A DNA stretch of 64,000 bases from an uncultured Acidiferrobacteraceae bacterium (GTDB lineage: Bacteria; Pseudomonadota; Gammaproteobacteria; Acidiferrobacterales; SZUA-150): the NCBI GenBank assembly GCA_913009895.1, contig CAJVXY010000003.1, forward strand, positions 62,001 to 126,000. Reading direction: 5' to 3'. A program made the translations under genes and the position numbers. This document shows positions 1-8,009 of this stretch, in pieces. Under the pieces are notes generated by a model. The model was not told where the DNA came from and did not search any database. It was given only the letters and a program-made list of their open reading frames with translations. Every line of letters starts with the position of its first letter. Position 1 is the stretch's first letter.

Positions 1-822
1 GACGAAGAGTATGTACAGATACTGGCACAGGAAGCCCAAGATTTCTTGCTGCCTGCTTAATATGACGTTGAAGCGTTTTCTCATAAAGATGGTTTCGTCG
101 GATAACACCACTGCGCGGATCCCGCGAATTATTTTTTGCCGGGAAGGCCCAAAACCATGGCCATTCTTTACCTGCATTTGGGTATTTGCGTTCCAGAGCG
201 CAGGGTAGCTCAACACCGGGTGATGCCTCTAACCGGTCCAGCTCAAAATAACGTCTTGCTAATTGCAGTTGGTCTTGCAGTTGGTCTTGCAGTGGATCTC
301 GCAGGCGGTCAGGAACCATGGTTACGCGATCTTTGTCGCCTTTACCACTGGGATAATCAGTTTGCCAGACTCAAGATCCAGGTCCTTGACCCGCAATCGA
401 GATGCTTCCATCAAACGCAGGCCGGAACCATAGATCAAATAAGCCTGCAGTTTCCGGGAACCATTCAATTGGTCCAGTAGCCTAATAACATCTGTCTTAG
501 ACAATACCGTGGGTAGCCGTTTCGGTCTTTTTGCCCTAACGACATCATCGACCCAGCCAGGGTCCATGTTTAGTACTTTCTTATATAGGAAAAGTATTGC
601 TGATAACGCTTGATTTTGTGTTGCTGCTGCGACATGCTTTTCTACAGCAAGAAAAGTCAGGAAACGGGATATTTCTTCTGCGCCCAGGTCAGCCGGGTGA
701 CGTTTGTTATTAAACAGGATATATCGCTTGATCCAGTGTAGGTATGATTGCTCGGTACGCAAGCTGTAGTGGTGTAGTCGAAGTGAATCACGAGCCTGGT
801 CCATCAGACGTGAAGATGCCAT
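1..822 (-). pseudogene. intI: Integron integrase IntI, frameshifted and cut by the window edge
   Basis: This is a tyrosine recombinase of the integron integrase family, which recombines attI and attC sites. It starts at 822 behind a good AAGGAGG ribosome site. The N-terminal SAM-like domain (YSLRTEQSYLHWIKRYI) and the start of the catalytic domain (YGSGLRLMEASRLRVKDLD) are clear. The frame then fails at a GGG run near 350-352. In the next frame the protein continues as GKGDKDRV, then WAFPAKNNSRDPRSGVV, then QRHIKQAARNLGLPV and VSVHTLR, the IntI-specific region and the first part of box II. The remaining active site lies off the window. One missing base in a C run (on the coding strand) explains the break. 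It is either a real pseudogene or a base-call error. It is divergent from the cassettes, the standard integron layout. Confidence 0.9.
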
Positions 823-970
823 AACTGCCTCCTTGCAGATATTTATAATAGAAAAAGCCCGATAAAATTAACTAAATCGTTGAATTTTATCAAGTCATTA
901 ATTTAAAAGGTCCGAAAACGCCCTTTTTAAAGGGAGCAATTGGGACATCTACTTATTGTTAGACTAATAA
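823..970 (+). other. Integrase upstream region with candidate attI
   Basis: This non-coding stretch lies between the integrase start and the first cassette. A GTTRRRY-type core (GTTAGAC, 958-964) sits about 135 bases upstream of the integrase start, where attI is expected. An imperfect AAAGG/CCTTT repeat lies at 905-933. I could not recognise a LexA box or assign the cassette promoter Pc. The attI call is by position and core motif only. Confidence 0.4.
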
Positions 971-974
971 AAAT

Positions 975-1030
975 GCGTTAAACCGGATCGGCGCAAAAAA
1001 CGCGCCTTCCCGGTTAACTTGGCGTTATGT
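975..1030 (+). other. attC-like site before the first coding cassette
   Basis: The arms AACCGG and CCGGTT (981-1014) enclose nested arms GGCGC and GCGCC, and the site ends in the core GGCGTTATG (1021-1029). The following cassette's R'' box (ACATAAC at 1394) complements this core, which supports the right-hand boundary. The left R'' box is degenerate, and only about 60 bases separate it from the candidate attI core. It may be the remnant of a deleted cassette or an ORF-less cassette. Confidence 0.5.
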
Positions 1031-1045
1031 GTAAAAGGAATTTAA

Positions 1046-1384
1046 ATGTTTGGGAGAAATAAATATTTATCGAGCCTGCTAAAAAAAGGAAATCTAAATG
1101 CAGATGAAAATAATATTATTTCCGAAATACAAGAAAGTGGTTCATGGAAAATATATTTAGAATGGCGAATGGCAGTAACAACAGAAATAGAAATTTCAAA
1201 AGAAAAAAATAAAAATGAATATTGGTATCGGGTAATAGCTAAATGTGATTACGAGTTTAGTTGTTTATGCCCTACAATTGAGCGTGCAGTTGAAATGGCA
1301 GGTTTGTATCAAGAGTTAATAGTTAACTTAAGTAAGCAAGTGGGCTGGCCATCTTGGGAAAGCAGCAACAGAAGAAATGGTTAA
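1046..1384 (+). CDS. Cassette-encoded hypothetical protein (112 aa)
   Basis: This is a small, hydrophilic, lysine- and glutamate-rich protein without signal peptide or membrane segment. Its middle (KIYLEWRMAVTT, then YWYRVIAKCDYEF) looks like an alternating beta-strand core, with helices at both ends. I do not recognise the family. The gene fills a cassette: it starts 16 bases after the incoming recombination core and its stop is followed within 10 bases by the next attC. AT-rich codon use matches the neighbouring cassettes and differs from the chromosome further right. No function is proposed. Confidence 0.75.
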   Translation: MFGRNKYLSSLLKKGNLNADENNIISEIQESGSWKIYLEWRMAVTTEIEISKEKNKNEYWYRVIAKCDYEFSCLCPTIERAVEMAGLYQELIVNLSKQVGWPSWESSNRRNG

Positions 1385-1393
1385 ATTAAAAGC

Positions 1394-1491
1394 ACATAAC
1401 AAAACGCTCAAAACCGCCGTGCAAGGCACGGCTCGGACAATTAACCACTCGCTTTGCTCTCGGTTAATTGCCGTTTAGCTCTGCGTTAGGC
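1394..1491 (+). other. attC site of cassette 1
   Basis: R'' is ACATAAC (1394-1400) and R' is GTTAGGC (1485-1491). Between them is a long imperfect inverted repeat (for example GGACAATTAACC at 1435-1446 against GGTTAATTGCC further right) with a loop around CTCGCTTTGCTC. The R'' box complements the core that begins this cassette (GTTATGT, 1024-1030). Confidence 0.88.
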
Positions 1492-1545
1492 GCGCAAAAT
1501 AGCTTATATGTGCATATGATTAAAGTATCAGGTAAGGAATAAAGT

Positions 1546-2553
1546 ATGTCCGAAAAATCAGTCATAGTTACAAGAGATGGAACTTATCATCTTTATAATT
1601 ACAAAAATGAAAATGAATTAGAAAGAATGGTGGTTGAACATTCTTGTGAAATATTTGGTAAGGATACCGTGTACTTTGATCTAAAAAGAAAAATTAGTAG
1701 TAAATCAGGGTTTGGAACAATACCGGATGGTTATGTTATTGATTTGGCGAAAAACAAATTGTACCTGATTGAAGTGGAGCTTATAAGTCATAGTTTAAAG
1801 AAGCATGTTCTTCCTCAAATAACAAATTTCATTATGGCTTTGGATAATGAAAATACAACGGAAAAACTAGTGAGTGAGTTTTATAATGAATTACCAAACT
1901 CAAACAAAATTGACAAAGAACGATTAAAATCCATAGTAAAAAATTGGGGGATAATTATTGTTATTGATGATGTCGGAGATCCGATGAAAGAAACAAACCC
2001 TTTGCTTGAGATTGTGAGTTTTTTATCAAAACATGGAGAAGTAAAGGCTATTCCTTTTCAAACTTATTGTAAAAACAGTACAGTTACAGATGATCATGTG
2101 CATTCATTCAAATCGTTCACTAGAGAAGAATTGGAGCAAGAGGCTAAGAAGTGGACTTTTAAATGGGAAACTGTTTCTGTTGAAAAGCATCTTGAAAACA
2201 CATCCGATGATTTGAAAGATGTATTCCTTAAATTAGGGGAGAAAATATGCTGTATTGCACCTGAAGTGAAAGAGGTGCATAGAAAAAAATGGACAACTTA
2301 CCAAATATCCGCGTTGAAGAACTTTTGCACAGTGAAAGTACTAAATGATTCATTGGAGATTAGCTTAAAAATGGATGAATCAATTTTCTCAGATAAAAAA
2401 GGGATTGCGAAAAGTATAAAAAGAACACCGGCATGGACGTTTGATAAAGTGCTAAACATTGGTTCTAATGAAGATGTTAACTATGCTGTTACCTTGGTAG
2501 AACAGGCATATAAGAGCATCATTAAAAATAAAAGTGCAAAAAAGAGCGCCTAA
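1546..2553 (+). CDS. Predicted PD-(D/E)XK-like nuclease with DUF5655-like C-terminus
   Basis: This is a 335-residue cytosolic protein. Residues about 25-100 contain the order expected of a restriction-like nuclease fold: a helix with a glutamate (ELERMVVEH), then IPDGYVIDL, a strand hairpin, and YLIEVEL followed by a helix with HVLPQI. The usual catalytic lysine after the second acidic residue appears as glutamate (EVE). The last 90 residues (KKWTTYQ, then ISLKMD, GIAKSI, VNYAVTLVEQAY) resemble the DUF5655 domain found behind nuclease and defence proteins. It fills a cassette and its stop lies in the attC R'' box. A role in phage or plasmid defence is inferred from family resemblance and mobile context. 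Confidence 0.7.
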   Translation: MSEKSVIVTRDGTYHLYNYKNENELERMVVEHSCEIFGKDTVYFDLKRKISSKSGFGTIPDGYVIDLAKNKLYLIEVELISHSLKKHVLPQITNFIMALDNENTTEKLVSEFYNELPNSNKIDKERLKSIVKNWGIIIVIDDVGDPMKETNPLLEIVSFLSKHGEVKAIPFQTYCKNSTVTDDHVHSFKSFTREELEQEAKKWTFKWETVSVEKHLENTSDDLKDVFLKLGEKICCIAPEVKEVHRKKWTTYQISALKNFCTVKVLNDSLEISLKMDESIFSDKKGIAKSIKRTPAWTFDKVLNIGSNEDVNYAVTLVEQAYKSIIKNKSAKKSA

Positions 2554-2650
2554 CAAACTCATCCAGATGGACTTTCAGAAGGTTCACGATTTTTTGCAAA
2601 GAATGCAAAAATCGCGCCCCTTCTGAAAGTCCCTGATAAGGGCGTTGTGT
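2548..2650 (+). other. attC site of the nuclease cassette
   Basis: R'' is GCCTAAC (2548-2554) and R' is GTTGTGT (2644-2650). Long arms GGACTTTCAGAAGG and CCTTCTGAAAGTCC pair around a second stem built from CGATTTTTTGCA and TGCAAAAATCG. The R'' box with its flank (GCGCCTAAC) exactly complements the core that opens this cassette (GTTAGGCGC). This is the cleanest attC in the window. Confidence 0.93.
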
Positions 2651-2664
2651 GTGGCTAAAATAGT

Positions 2665-3072
2665 ATGGAACTCAATCGAAAAATTTTCCGAAACGCTTCA
2701 GTAGTAGCTGGAACTACGATTGTACTAATAATCGGGTTGCACATGGAGTTACCGTCAGTACTGGGAGACGCAATTAATTTCTGGACTTGGTTGATTGTTA
2801 TTCCAATCTCTCTTGGTATCATCGGGCGGTTTCTATTGGTGGGCAACATTGGCTTACGAATCGCGGTACTACCAATAATTCCAATTATCACAATTCTTTC
2901 ACTTATTCAGATCGCGAGCTGGAGTAATGCTGGTGGCGAAGAGTTTGCATGGCTTATCCTGTATGGAGTGGTGTGGGTTTTTTTTCCCATCGTTGTACTT
3001 GTTATTCTTGAGGTGATGCAAAAAGTACGAAGTTATTGGCATGAACGAGCAGCACATAACAAGACAAATTAA
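2665..3072 (+). CDS. Cassette-encoded four-helix membrane protein
   Basis: This 135-residue protein has about four hydrophobic segments (roughly residues 10-28, 37-57, 64-84 and 92-115). A charged cytoplasmic tail (QKVRSYWHERAAHNKTN) ends in the attC. There is no catalytic motif and no signal cleavage site. Small polytopic proteins of unknown function are common integron cassette cargo. The start at 2665 follows the cassette junction by 15 bases. There is no strong ribosome site in front of it, so the start is the first ATG rather than a proven one. Confidence 0.7.
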   Translation: MELNRKIFRNASVVAGTTIVLIIGLHMELPSVLGDAINFWTWLIVIPISLGIIGRFLLVGNIGLRIAVLPIIPIITILSLIQIASWSNAGGEEFAWLILYGVVWVFFPIVVLVILEVMQKVRSYWHERAAHNKTN

Positions 3073-3141
3073 CTCGGACTGCCAAAAGCTGCTTCGCTTC
3101 GCTCTGCAACTTTTGGCACCCGGCTATTTGCGACGTTAGCT
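3054..3141 (+). other. attC site of the small membrane-protein cassette
   Basis: R'' is ACATAAC (3054-3060) and R' is GTTAGCT (3135-3141). The main arms are TGCCAAAAG and CTTTTGGCA, with a GCTTCGCTTCGCTC loop. The site overlaps the last codons of the preceding gene. Confidence 0.9.
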
Positions 3142-3161
3142 TCTAAAACGAGGCACTACAA

Positions 3162-3968
3162 TTGAGCGCACATGTCAGACATTTCAAAAACATCCTTATA
3201 GTGGTGTTCCTGTTGCTGGTTGCCGCTGGAATTGCTTTCAGTATCGAGTACTCCCGCATTCAGGCTGGAGCCGAGGCAACAGGGCATATTGTTGCAAAAC
3301 TCCGAGAGCCTGGTCAGGTCGGGCCAACCAGTGATCCTTTTAAGATCGTGATCGAGTATCAGACACGTGGTCAGCGCAAACGGCTTGTTACTTCCCGGGC
3401 TGTATGGGATATGTGGGGAGAATTAAACACCATAGGCGCTACCGTGCCGGTATGGTATCTGGATGACGGCCGTGCATACATCAATCGTTTCAATTATCTG
3501 TACCCATTTACAGCGACGCTGTTAAGTATCGCGGGAATTGGATTAGTAACCGTATTCTTTCTATCCTTCATCCCACAGACCCGCTACGAAGCAGCTTCTT
3601 CGCGTGCAAAACAGTATCAACAGGCAAAAAGACGGCATCGGCCTCTCAGTTCCAACCGCAGGATGCTACTCGGCCGCGTGCATCGCCTGTTATTTTTATT
3701 TGTCGCGATCCTTGGTTTGGCGCTCATCGGAATACTCCGTTCGTCCGCATGGATCTATATCGCTGCTGTTGCAGGCGCCATATTATGGATCTTTATCATA
3801 AAACGGGCGCTTGTCTGCCCTCACTGTGGTGCTTCACTTGTCAAGGATTTGAAGGCGCTCGATCCAAGTATTGTTCGCGGCAAAACGAATTGGCTGACTG
3901 TACGTGATTATTTGGCGAAGGGGGTTCCGGTTACCTGTAGTCATTGTGGCCATTCATTGGATGATTGA
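3162..3968 (+). CDS. DUF3592-like membrane protein with C-terminal zinc ribbon
   Basis: This 268-residue protein begins with TTG at 3162, behind GAGG. Residues about 9-28 form a membrane anchor, followed by a beta-rich extracytoplasmic segment (TGHIVAKLREPG through VPVWYLDDGRAYINRF) like DUF3592. Helices follow at about 117-137 and a pair at about 172-210. The C-terminus holds two CxxC knuckles (CPHCGASL and CSHCGHSL) that should bind one zinc. Base composition is closer to the chromosome than to the AT-rich cassettes beside it. The gene is bounded by matching cassette cores (GTTAGCTTC at 3135 and GAAGCTAAC at 3974), so it is a genuine cassette. Function is unknown. Confidence 0.75.
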   Translation: MSAHVRHFKNILIVVFLLLVAAGIAFSIEYSRIQAGAEATGHIVAKLREPGQVGPTSDPFKIVIEYQTRGQRKRLVTSRAVWDMWGELNTIGATVPVWYLDDGRAYINRFNYLYPFTATLLSIAGIGLVTVFFLSFIPQTRYEAASSRAKQYQQAKRRHRPLSSNRRMLLGRVHRLLFLFVAILGLALIGILRSSAWIYIAAVAGAILWIFIIKRALVCPHCGASLVKDLKALDPSIVRGKTNWLTVRDYLAKGVPVTCSHCGHSLDD

Positions 3969-3975
3969 CTGTGGA

Positions 3976-3982
3976 AGCTAAC
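3976..3982 (+). other. Left remnant (R'' box) of a split attC
   Basis: AGCTAAC, with its GA flank, is the exact complement of the core that opens the cassette at 3135. The attC does not continue to the right of it. The matching remainder of an attC appears only at 5639, beyond an IS110-family element. Confidence 0.75.
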
Positions 3983-3993
3983 ACATATGAGCC

Positions 3994-4515
3994 CCAGGCC
4001 CGTCAATAGGCATTAAGGTTTTATTTCGTCTCGCGAGGCGAGATGAAAGACATAACGATTAACAAAGCCAGCTACTTCGTCTGTCCTGTTCGTTATTAAG
4101 CAAGTCGCTTACAACAAACACATATAGAGGATCTCTTATTGCGGTCTCATCGCTGCCGGTTATTTTCTCAATCCATTGAGTGCAACCGGGTCACTACGAC
4201 TGCAGGGATGCAGGAGGTAGAGCAACGCAGGAGCAGTTACCGAGACATTCATCGGCGTAACCCTGGAAGGCACGATTCAAGGCGGTGGGTTGATATATCA
4301 TATATCTCCAGTTAGTTGCCGGCTCAGCCAGGGTGTAAACGACTTTGTTAATCGTATGAATGCACGACCATGAGGTGTCTAATCAAAGCGTCGGGCTCAG
4401 GTGTCGTGATGGTTAAACGAAGCGAGAGATTATTATCTCAGTTAAAAAAACACTTCGTTTTTCTAACATTCCACCGCGTTGTCCAGTTAGGCTTTCAGTT
4501 CACCTTATGGCGTGA
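3994..4515 (-). ncRNA. Candidate bridge-RNA region of the IS110/IS1111 element
   Basis: This stretch of about 520 bases downstream of the transposase has no gene but several hairpins, for example TCTCGCgaGGCGAGA (4030-4044), ATAACGA/TCGTTAT (4053-4096) and TTACCGA/TCGGCGTAA (4237-4261). IS1111-group elements encode their targeting bridge RNA at this position. The exact RNA ends, target loop and donor loop could not be assigned by eye. The region is longer than usual and contains a dispersed repeat copy, so part of it may be a later insertion. Confidence 0.35.
4191..4244 (+). repeat. Dispersed NGGA-hairpin / GGTAGAG repeat, copy 1
   Basis: A hairpin with a GGGA loop (CTGCA-GGGA-TGCAG) is followed by GAGGTAGAGCAACGCAGGAG and ends in CCGAG. 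Two copies with the same order occur on the minus strand at 29271-29322 and 35828-35880. The hairpin stem changes while base pairing is kept, and the GGTAGAG and CCGAG blocks are constant. Confidence 0.75.
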
Positions 4516-5560
4516 CTAACTCTTTAAAAATCGTTTTTCATCAAATACCGTCTCATTTTTCAGCATGAAGTAAACGCAGCGCCCCAGTTTGTGTGCCAGG
4601 GCAGAAAGGGCCTTTGCTTTACTCATGCGTTTTTGTAATTTCAGAAGATAATTTTGAGCTTTTTTATTGCCACGTAAATAAAGCACAGCCGCTTCAGAAA
4701 ATGCCCATTTCAAATGAGCATTACCAATTTTGTTGCCTTGTGTACCGTAGGTCTTTCCAGCCGACTCGGCTTTGCACTTTACTAGCCTGGCATAAGAAGC
4801 AAATTTCTGCACCGACTCAAATCGCTGGATGTCACCAATTTCGTAAATGATGGTCAGCGCCAGAATAGGCCCGATGCCCCAGACACTTTTTAGCAGATGA
4901 AAGTGGTTAGGTTTATGTTGTTTAGCTTGTTGCTGGATATACCATTCCACTTTGCTGAGTTGCTCAGCATAACAATCCAGAATGACCATATCGAGATCAA
5001 TATTTTTTTGTACTGAGCACTCAGTAAAAGTTGATTTCAGTTGCTCGCGTGCCACCTTGTTCTTTAAATTAACTTTATTGGGTGGCAGGTTGTACTGACT
5101 GGTGGTATTAACCACATGGGCTTTTAAATCCGCACCATGTCGTACGATTATCATGCGTCGGCGCAGCAAATCGCGGGTGGCCCGCATGGCTTTTGGGTAG
5201 ACGGTAGGCCAGTGGAAAATTACCTCCTCGAATCAGGTTGGCAATCTTAAAGGAATCAATCCGATCGTTCTTGGCTTTGCCACCATGAATGGCTTTCATG
5301 TAAAGCGCGTGGCCGAGGATGAAATCAACGCCAAGATCTTCACAGAAATCCGCAACCCAGTACCAACAGTGCATACATTCCACGCCCACGACCACCTGGC
5401 CGAGATAGGGATCAAGAAGTTTGGCGAGTTTATCAGGGTTTGCCGATATTTCTTTATGGACACAGGTCGTACCTGCTTGATCTATAATGCAGACATAGAG
5501 GCTGCGGGCGTGTAAATCGATACCGCAATAATAGGGATGGGTGTTATTATAAAAATTCAT
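4516..5560 (-). pseudogene. IS110-family DEDD transposase with one frameshift
   Basis: Translation starts at 5560 behind GGAGAAAG. The RuvC-like DEDD domain is visible as YYCGIDLHARS, GVECMHCWYW and AKNDRIDSFKIA. At about 5200 the frame breaks: LAYRLPKSH in one frame should read LAYVYPKAMRATRD in the next. From there the second frame runs uninterrupted to 4516 with the Tnp_20 domain (VWGIGPILAL, then FASYARLVKCKAES with the conserved serine). Combined length is about 346 residues, normal for the family. A single extra base (on the coding strand CCTACCGTC) accounts for the break, so the copy is probably inactive unless it is a sequencing error. Confidence 0.88.
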
Positions 5561-5638
5561 TGGGCTTTCTCCGCTTGGTTTGGTCGCCCTCAGTTTAGCG
5601 AATGTCGCCAAGCTGAGGGAGGAGGCTCAATGAGTATC

Positions 5639-5703
5639 AAGGCGCTCGTTCGGACACAAACTACGCTGCGCTTCGTTCGCACCGCACAGCTTGGCCGTTA
5701 TAC
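5639..5703 (+). other. Right remnant of the split attC
   Basis: This piece contains an attC stem (CGGACACAAAC against GTTCGCACCG) with a CTACGCTGCGCTTC loop and the terminal core GGCCGTTATAC (5693-5703). Most top-strand mispairs are A-C, which become T-G wobbles on the bottom strand, the strand that integrases recombine. Only the R'' box is missing; joined to AGCTAAC at 3976 it gives a normal attC. Its core also complements the GTATAAC box at 6950. Confidence 0.85.
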
Positions 5704-5738
5704 AAAAAATAAACCTTAACAAAATTTAGGAGAAACGA

Positions 5739-6955
5739 ATGGCATCTAAATATTTGTCATCCCTATCAAAGGATGAATATTCTGAGCTTACGAAAAAATT
5801 ATGGGATATTCAAAACCATAAGTGTTTTATATGTGAGGATGAGATTGACTTAGATTTAAATACAACAAATATCGACCATATCGTTACATTAGCTAATGAA
5901 GGAAAAGATGCAGAGGTTAATTTTGCAGTTACACACGAGAGTTGTAATAAGTCAAAACAAGATGCTAATTTAAAAATTGCAAAAATATTGCAAAAGCTCA
6001 GTAAAATTCAGGATTCCGTACATGCAGAAACTGGAAAATCAGCCTCACTAAAAAATATACTAAATAAATATAGTGGGTCTCAATTCGACTTTAAGCATAA
6101 AATTGAAAATGATGAATTAAAATATTCATTTTCTGGAGTAGGCGATAATAAAACATACAATGCTCCAATTTTCACTGACAATCTTTCAGAAGAAAAAACA
6201 TAACCTTAAAGAAGATAATTATTCGTTTTCAGAGCAACAGCTAATTGACTTTTTTAAAGGAGATGGCGCAAATATAAAAAAATACATTATTGACTCTATA
6301 AAACACTCTATCTCCAATGATAAAGACAACAAACTAAAAGACTACATCGACTTTGAGGGAAAAGCTAAAGAACTGCCGATTTCTTATAGTGCTTTTGATA
6401 AAACAATTTTATCCTCTTTCGTTAGCTCAAAACTTGTTTTGAAGACACCAATTGACTCTAAGTCCGATGAAGGGTTAAACCCAAGAGAGCTTGAAATTAA
6501 CCAGATAGTGAGAATCCTTACTATTCTTGCCTGAAATTGGAACAGCAAGAGTAGAGAAGAAAATTATAGATAAAAAAGACACTGAAATAACTGATGAACA
6601 TTTAATTGCATATAGAATAAGCAAAGAGGAAATTCTATATAACTGGCTTCAATATCTTAAAAAGGTTATTACAACTTATTTTTCAAATACTGGGAAAATG
6701 TTTGTTGAAGAAAAAATATTTCAAACTCCATTCGATGACCAGCTTTGGATAAATATTGATAACTTTGTTAAAAACTTAAGCCAATTGCCTTTATGGAAAG
6801 ATCGTTCTATGGCTAGTACTATATTTTCCGGAAAGAATAACTATGACTATTGGAAGGAAATATTTGAAACTGGAAATAGTCTAGATGGCGCAGTAGTTCT
6901 CTCTAGTCCTTTAAACTTCATCGAAATGATTAAGGCTAGTGAAAATAATGTATAA
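5739..6955 (+). pseudogene. Cassette-encoded HNH endonuclease gene, broken twice
   Basis: Three consecutive reading frames (5739-6203, 6160-6534, 6527-6955) appear to be one gene. The first has an HNH nuclease domain: CFIC, IDHIVTLANEGK, then HESCNKSK. It ends at a GAAGAAAAAACAT run near 6187-6199 and the sequence continues one frame over (QKKKHNLKEDNYSF). The second break is near 6525, where ILTILA stops and PEIGTARVEKK resumes in another frame, possibly with a short deletion. The C-terminal part (ISKEEILYNWLQYLKKVI, then WINIDNFVKNLSQLPLW) is helical and I cannot name it firmly. Before decay it was probably a restriction or defence type nuclease of about 400 residues. A poly-A miscall could explain the first break but not easily the second. 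Confidence 0.7.
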
Positions 6956-7046
6956 CAATTAGCTCCAGCGGACAATTTAAAGCGTCACTTGTTTTGCTTA
7001 CGAAAAAACGTGCCACTTTAAATTGCCGCTGAGCAAGGCGTTATGC
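6950..7046 (+). other. attC site of the HNH cassette
   Basis: R'' is GTATAAC (6950-6956), exactly complementary to the cassette's opening core GTTATAC at 5697. R' is GTTATGC (7040-7046). The arms CAGCGGACAATTTAAAG and CTTTAAATTGCCGCTG pair almost perfectly. The stop codon of the preceding gene lies inside R''. Confidence 0.93.
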
Positions 7047-7047
7047 A

Positions 7048-7470
7048 ATGAAACAATATAGGAGGAGCATGAATATTCTTATTCTCATCGCAGGAGTCTT
7101 GGCATTAGTTGCTTTTTTCGCCCATGCATTTATCGGCGATAAGGAATACAGGGCACTGAAACCAGTAGAAAATTGTCCAGACAAAAACAAGGAAACATGG
7201 GTGCAAGTAAGAAGTGGTTGGCATTGGGTAAGTGTCGATTTATTTCTTGCAGGGGTTTTGCTTGTTTTACTGGCAACTACTGAAATAATAAAGGCAAAAA
7301 CAGAAATTTCATTATTACTAAGTTTCTATTTTTTCGTATGTGGCGTTGTATGGCTTTACACAGTTGCTTTTTCAAGAACCAATAACAAGCAAATTCTAGT
7401 TCTTGGTCAGTGGATATTCTGCTTTCTAATGAGTGGGTTGATTTACTTTGGTAGCCAAGCAAATGCATAA
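7048..7470 (+). CDS. Cassette-encoded four-helix membrane protein
   Basis: This 140-residue protein has hydrophobic segments at about 9-28, 63-81, 85-107 and 115-136. A polar extracytoplasmic loop between the first two carries ENCPDKNKETWVQVRSGWHW. I do not recognise it. The ATG at 7048 directly follows the attC core, and the AAGGCG of that attC (7035-7040) is placed like a Shine-Dalgarno sequence. A second ATG at 7069 has GGAGGAG only one base away, too close to work well, so the first start is preferred. The stop codon lies in the next R'' box. Confidence 0.72.
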   Translation: MKQYRRSMNILILIAGVLALVAFFAHAFIGDKEYRALKPVENCPDKNKETWVQVRSGWHWVSVDLFLAGVLLVLLATTEIIKAKTEISLLLSFYFFVCGVVWLYTVAFSRTNNKQILVLGQWIFCFLMSGLIYFGSQANA

Positions 7471-7506
7471 CAAGGTGAATCCAGCGGATTGGATGGTTCC
7501 TTCGGT
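7465..7506 (+). other. attC left half, truncated by an IS relic
   Basis: R'' is GCATAAC (7465-7471), complementary to the core GTTATGC at 7040. The left arm CCAGCGGATTGGATGG follows. Its partner arm is not found downstream. An IS3-family fragment begins at about 7508, so insertion or deletion removed the right half. Confidence 0.75.
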
Positions 7507-7507
7507 T

Positions 7508-7752
7508 TAGTGGACACCCTGAACTAACAATTCAGGAGTGTAAAATATGCCAAAGCCAGGTCCAAGAACTACCTATAAATACAGTGAAGAATTTAAATCG
7601 ACAGCAGTACGTTTGAGTCATTTACCTGATGTCACGGTACATGATGTTGCCGAGTCACTGAGCATTCATCCATTCATGTTGTCGCGATGGCGAAAACAAG
7701 TAAGGGATGGAGGCATCATGGCAAAGAATGTAAAAGTGCACTTCCCCCGATA
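7508..7752 (+). mobile_element. IS3-family relic with truncated OrfA
   Basis: The relic begins near TAGTGGACACCC, typical of the left end of this IS group. The ATG at 7547 opens a 68-residue protein with a Tnp_1-type helix-turn-helix: PGPRTTYKYSEEFKSTAVRL, HDVAESLSIHPFMLSRWRKQ. It stops at 7751-7753, whereas intact OrfA proteins of this type are about 100 residues or longer. No OrfB or right inverted repeat was found. A short open stretch follows (7788-7908, ending NPALDILVEIETVVIEMI) that I cannot assign to it. Confidence 0.72.
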
Positions 7753-8009
7753 AAGTAAGCCAGTAAGGGGGTCCAGAGAGTAAGGGGTTCAGGTATTGAA
7801 TTATCATCTGCGGCCAACGGTTACTTACCAGAATAACCCTGCGTTAGATATTCTTGTTGAGATAGAGACGGTTGTCATTGAGATGATCAGAAACGGGATG
7901 AGGTAATAATGCTTGTATACCAGACACAATAATCGCGTAATATGTCACTATGTTCAGAATTATCTACGTGCCAAGCGGGCCACATGCACGCTACAAAAAA
8001 GGAGAGAAA

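Larger units (their letters stand above)
3983..5638 (-). mobile_element. IS110-family element (IS1111-like) inserted into an attC
   Basis: The element of about 1.66 kb carries one DEDD transposase gene on the minus strand, a 75-base 5' flank and a 3' non-coding flank of about 530 bases. Near both ends lie short inverted repeats set in from the ends: TGAGCC at 3988-3993 and GGCTCA at 5624-5629. Sub-terminal repeats and a long non-coding region downstream of the transposase are features of the IS1111 group. No target duplication is visible, as is usual for this family. Ends are placed by restoring the interrupted attC and may be wrong by a few bases. Confidence 0.75.

Noticed and set aside
823-960. 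LexA box in front of the integrase gene
   Set aside because: I looked for CTGT-N8-ACAG on both strands and saw none.
4191-4244. CRISPR-like repeats among the GGTAGAG modules
   Set aside because: The three copies are scattered over 31 kb without regular spacers.
7843-7849. GTTAGAT as another attC right core
   Set aside because: Only the seven-base core is present; no matching arms on the left and no R'' box nearby. It also lies in an open stretch that may code.
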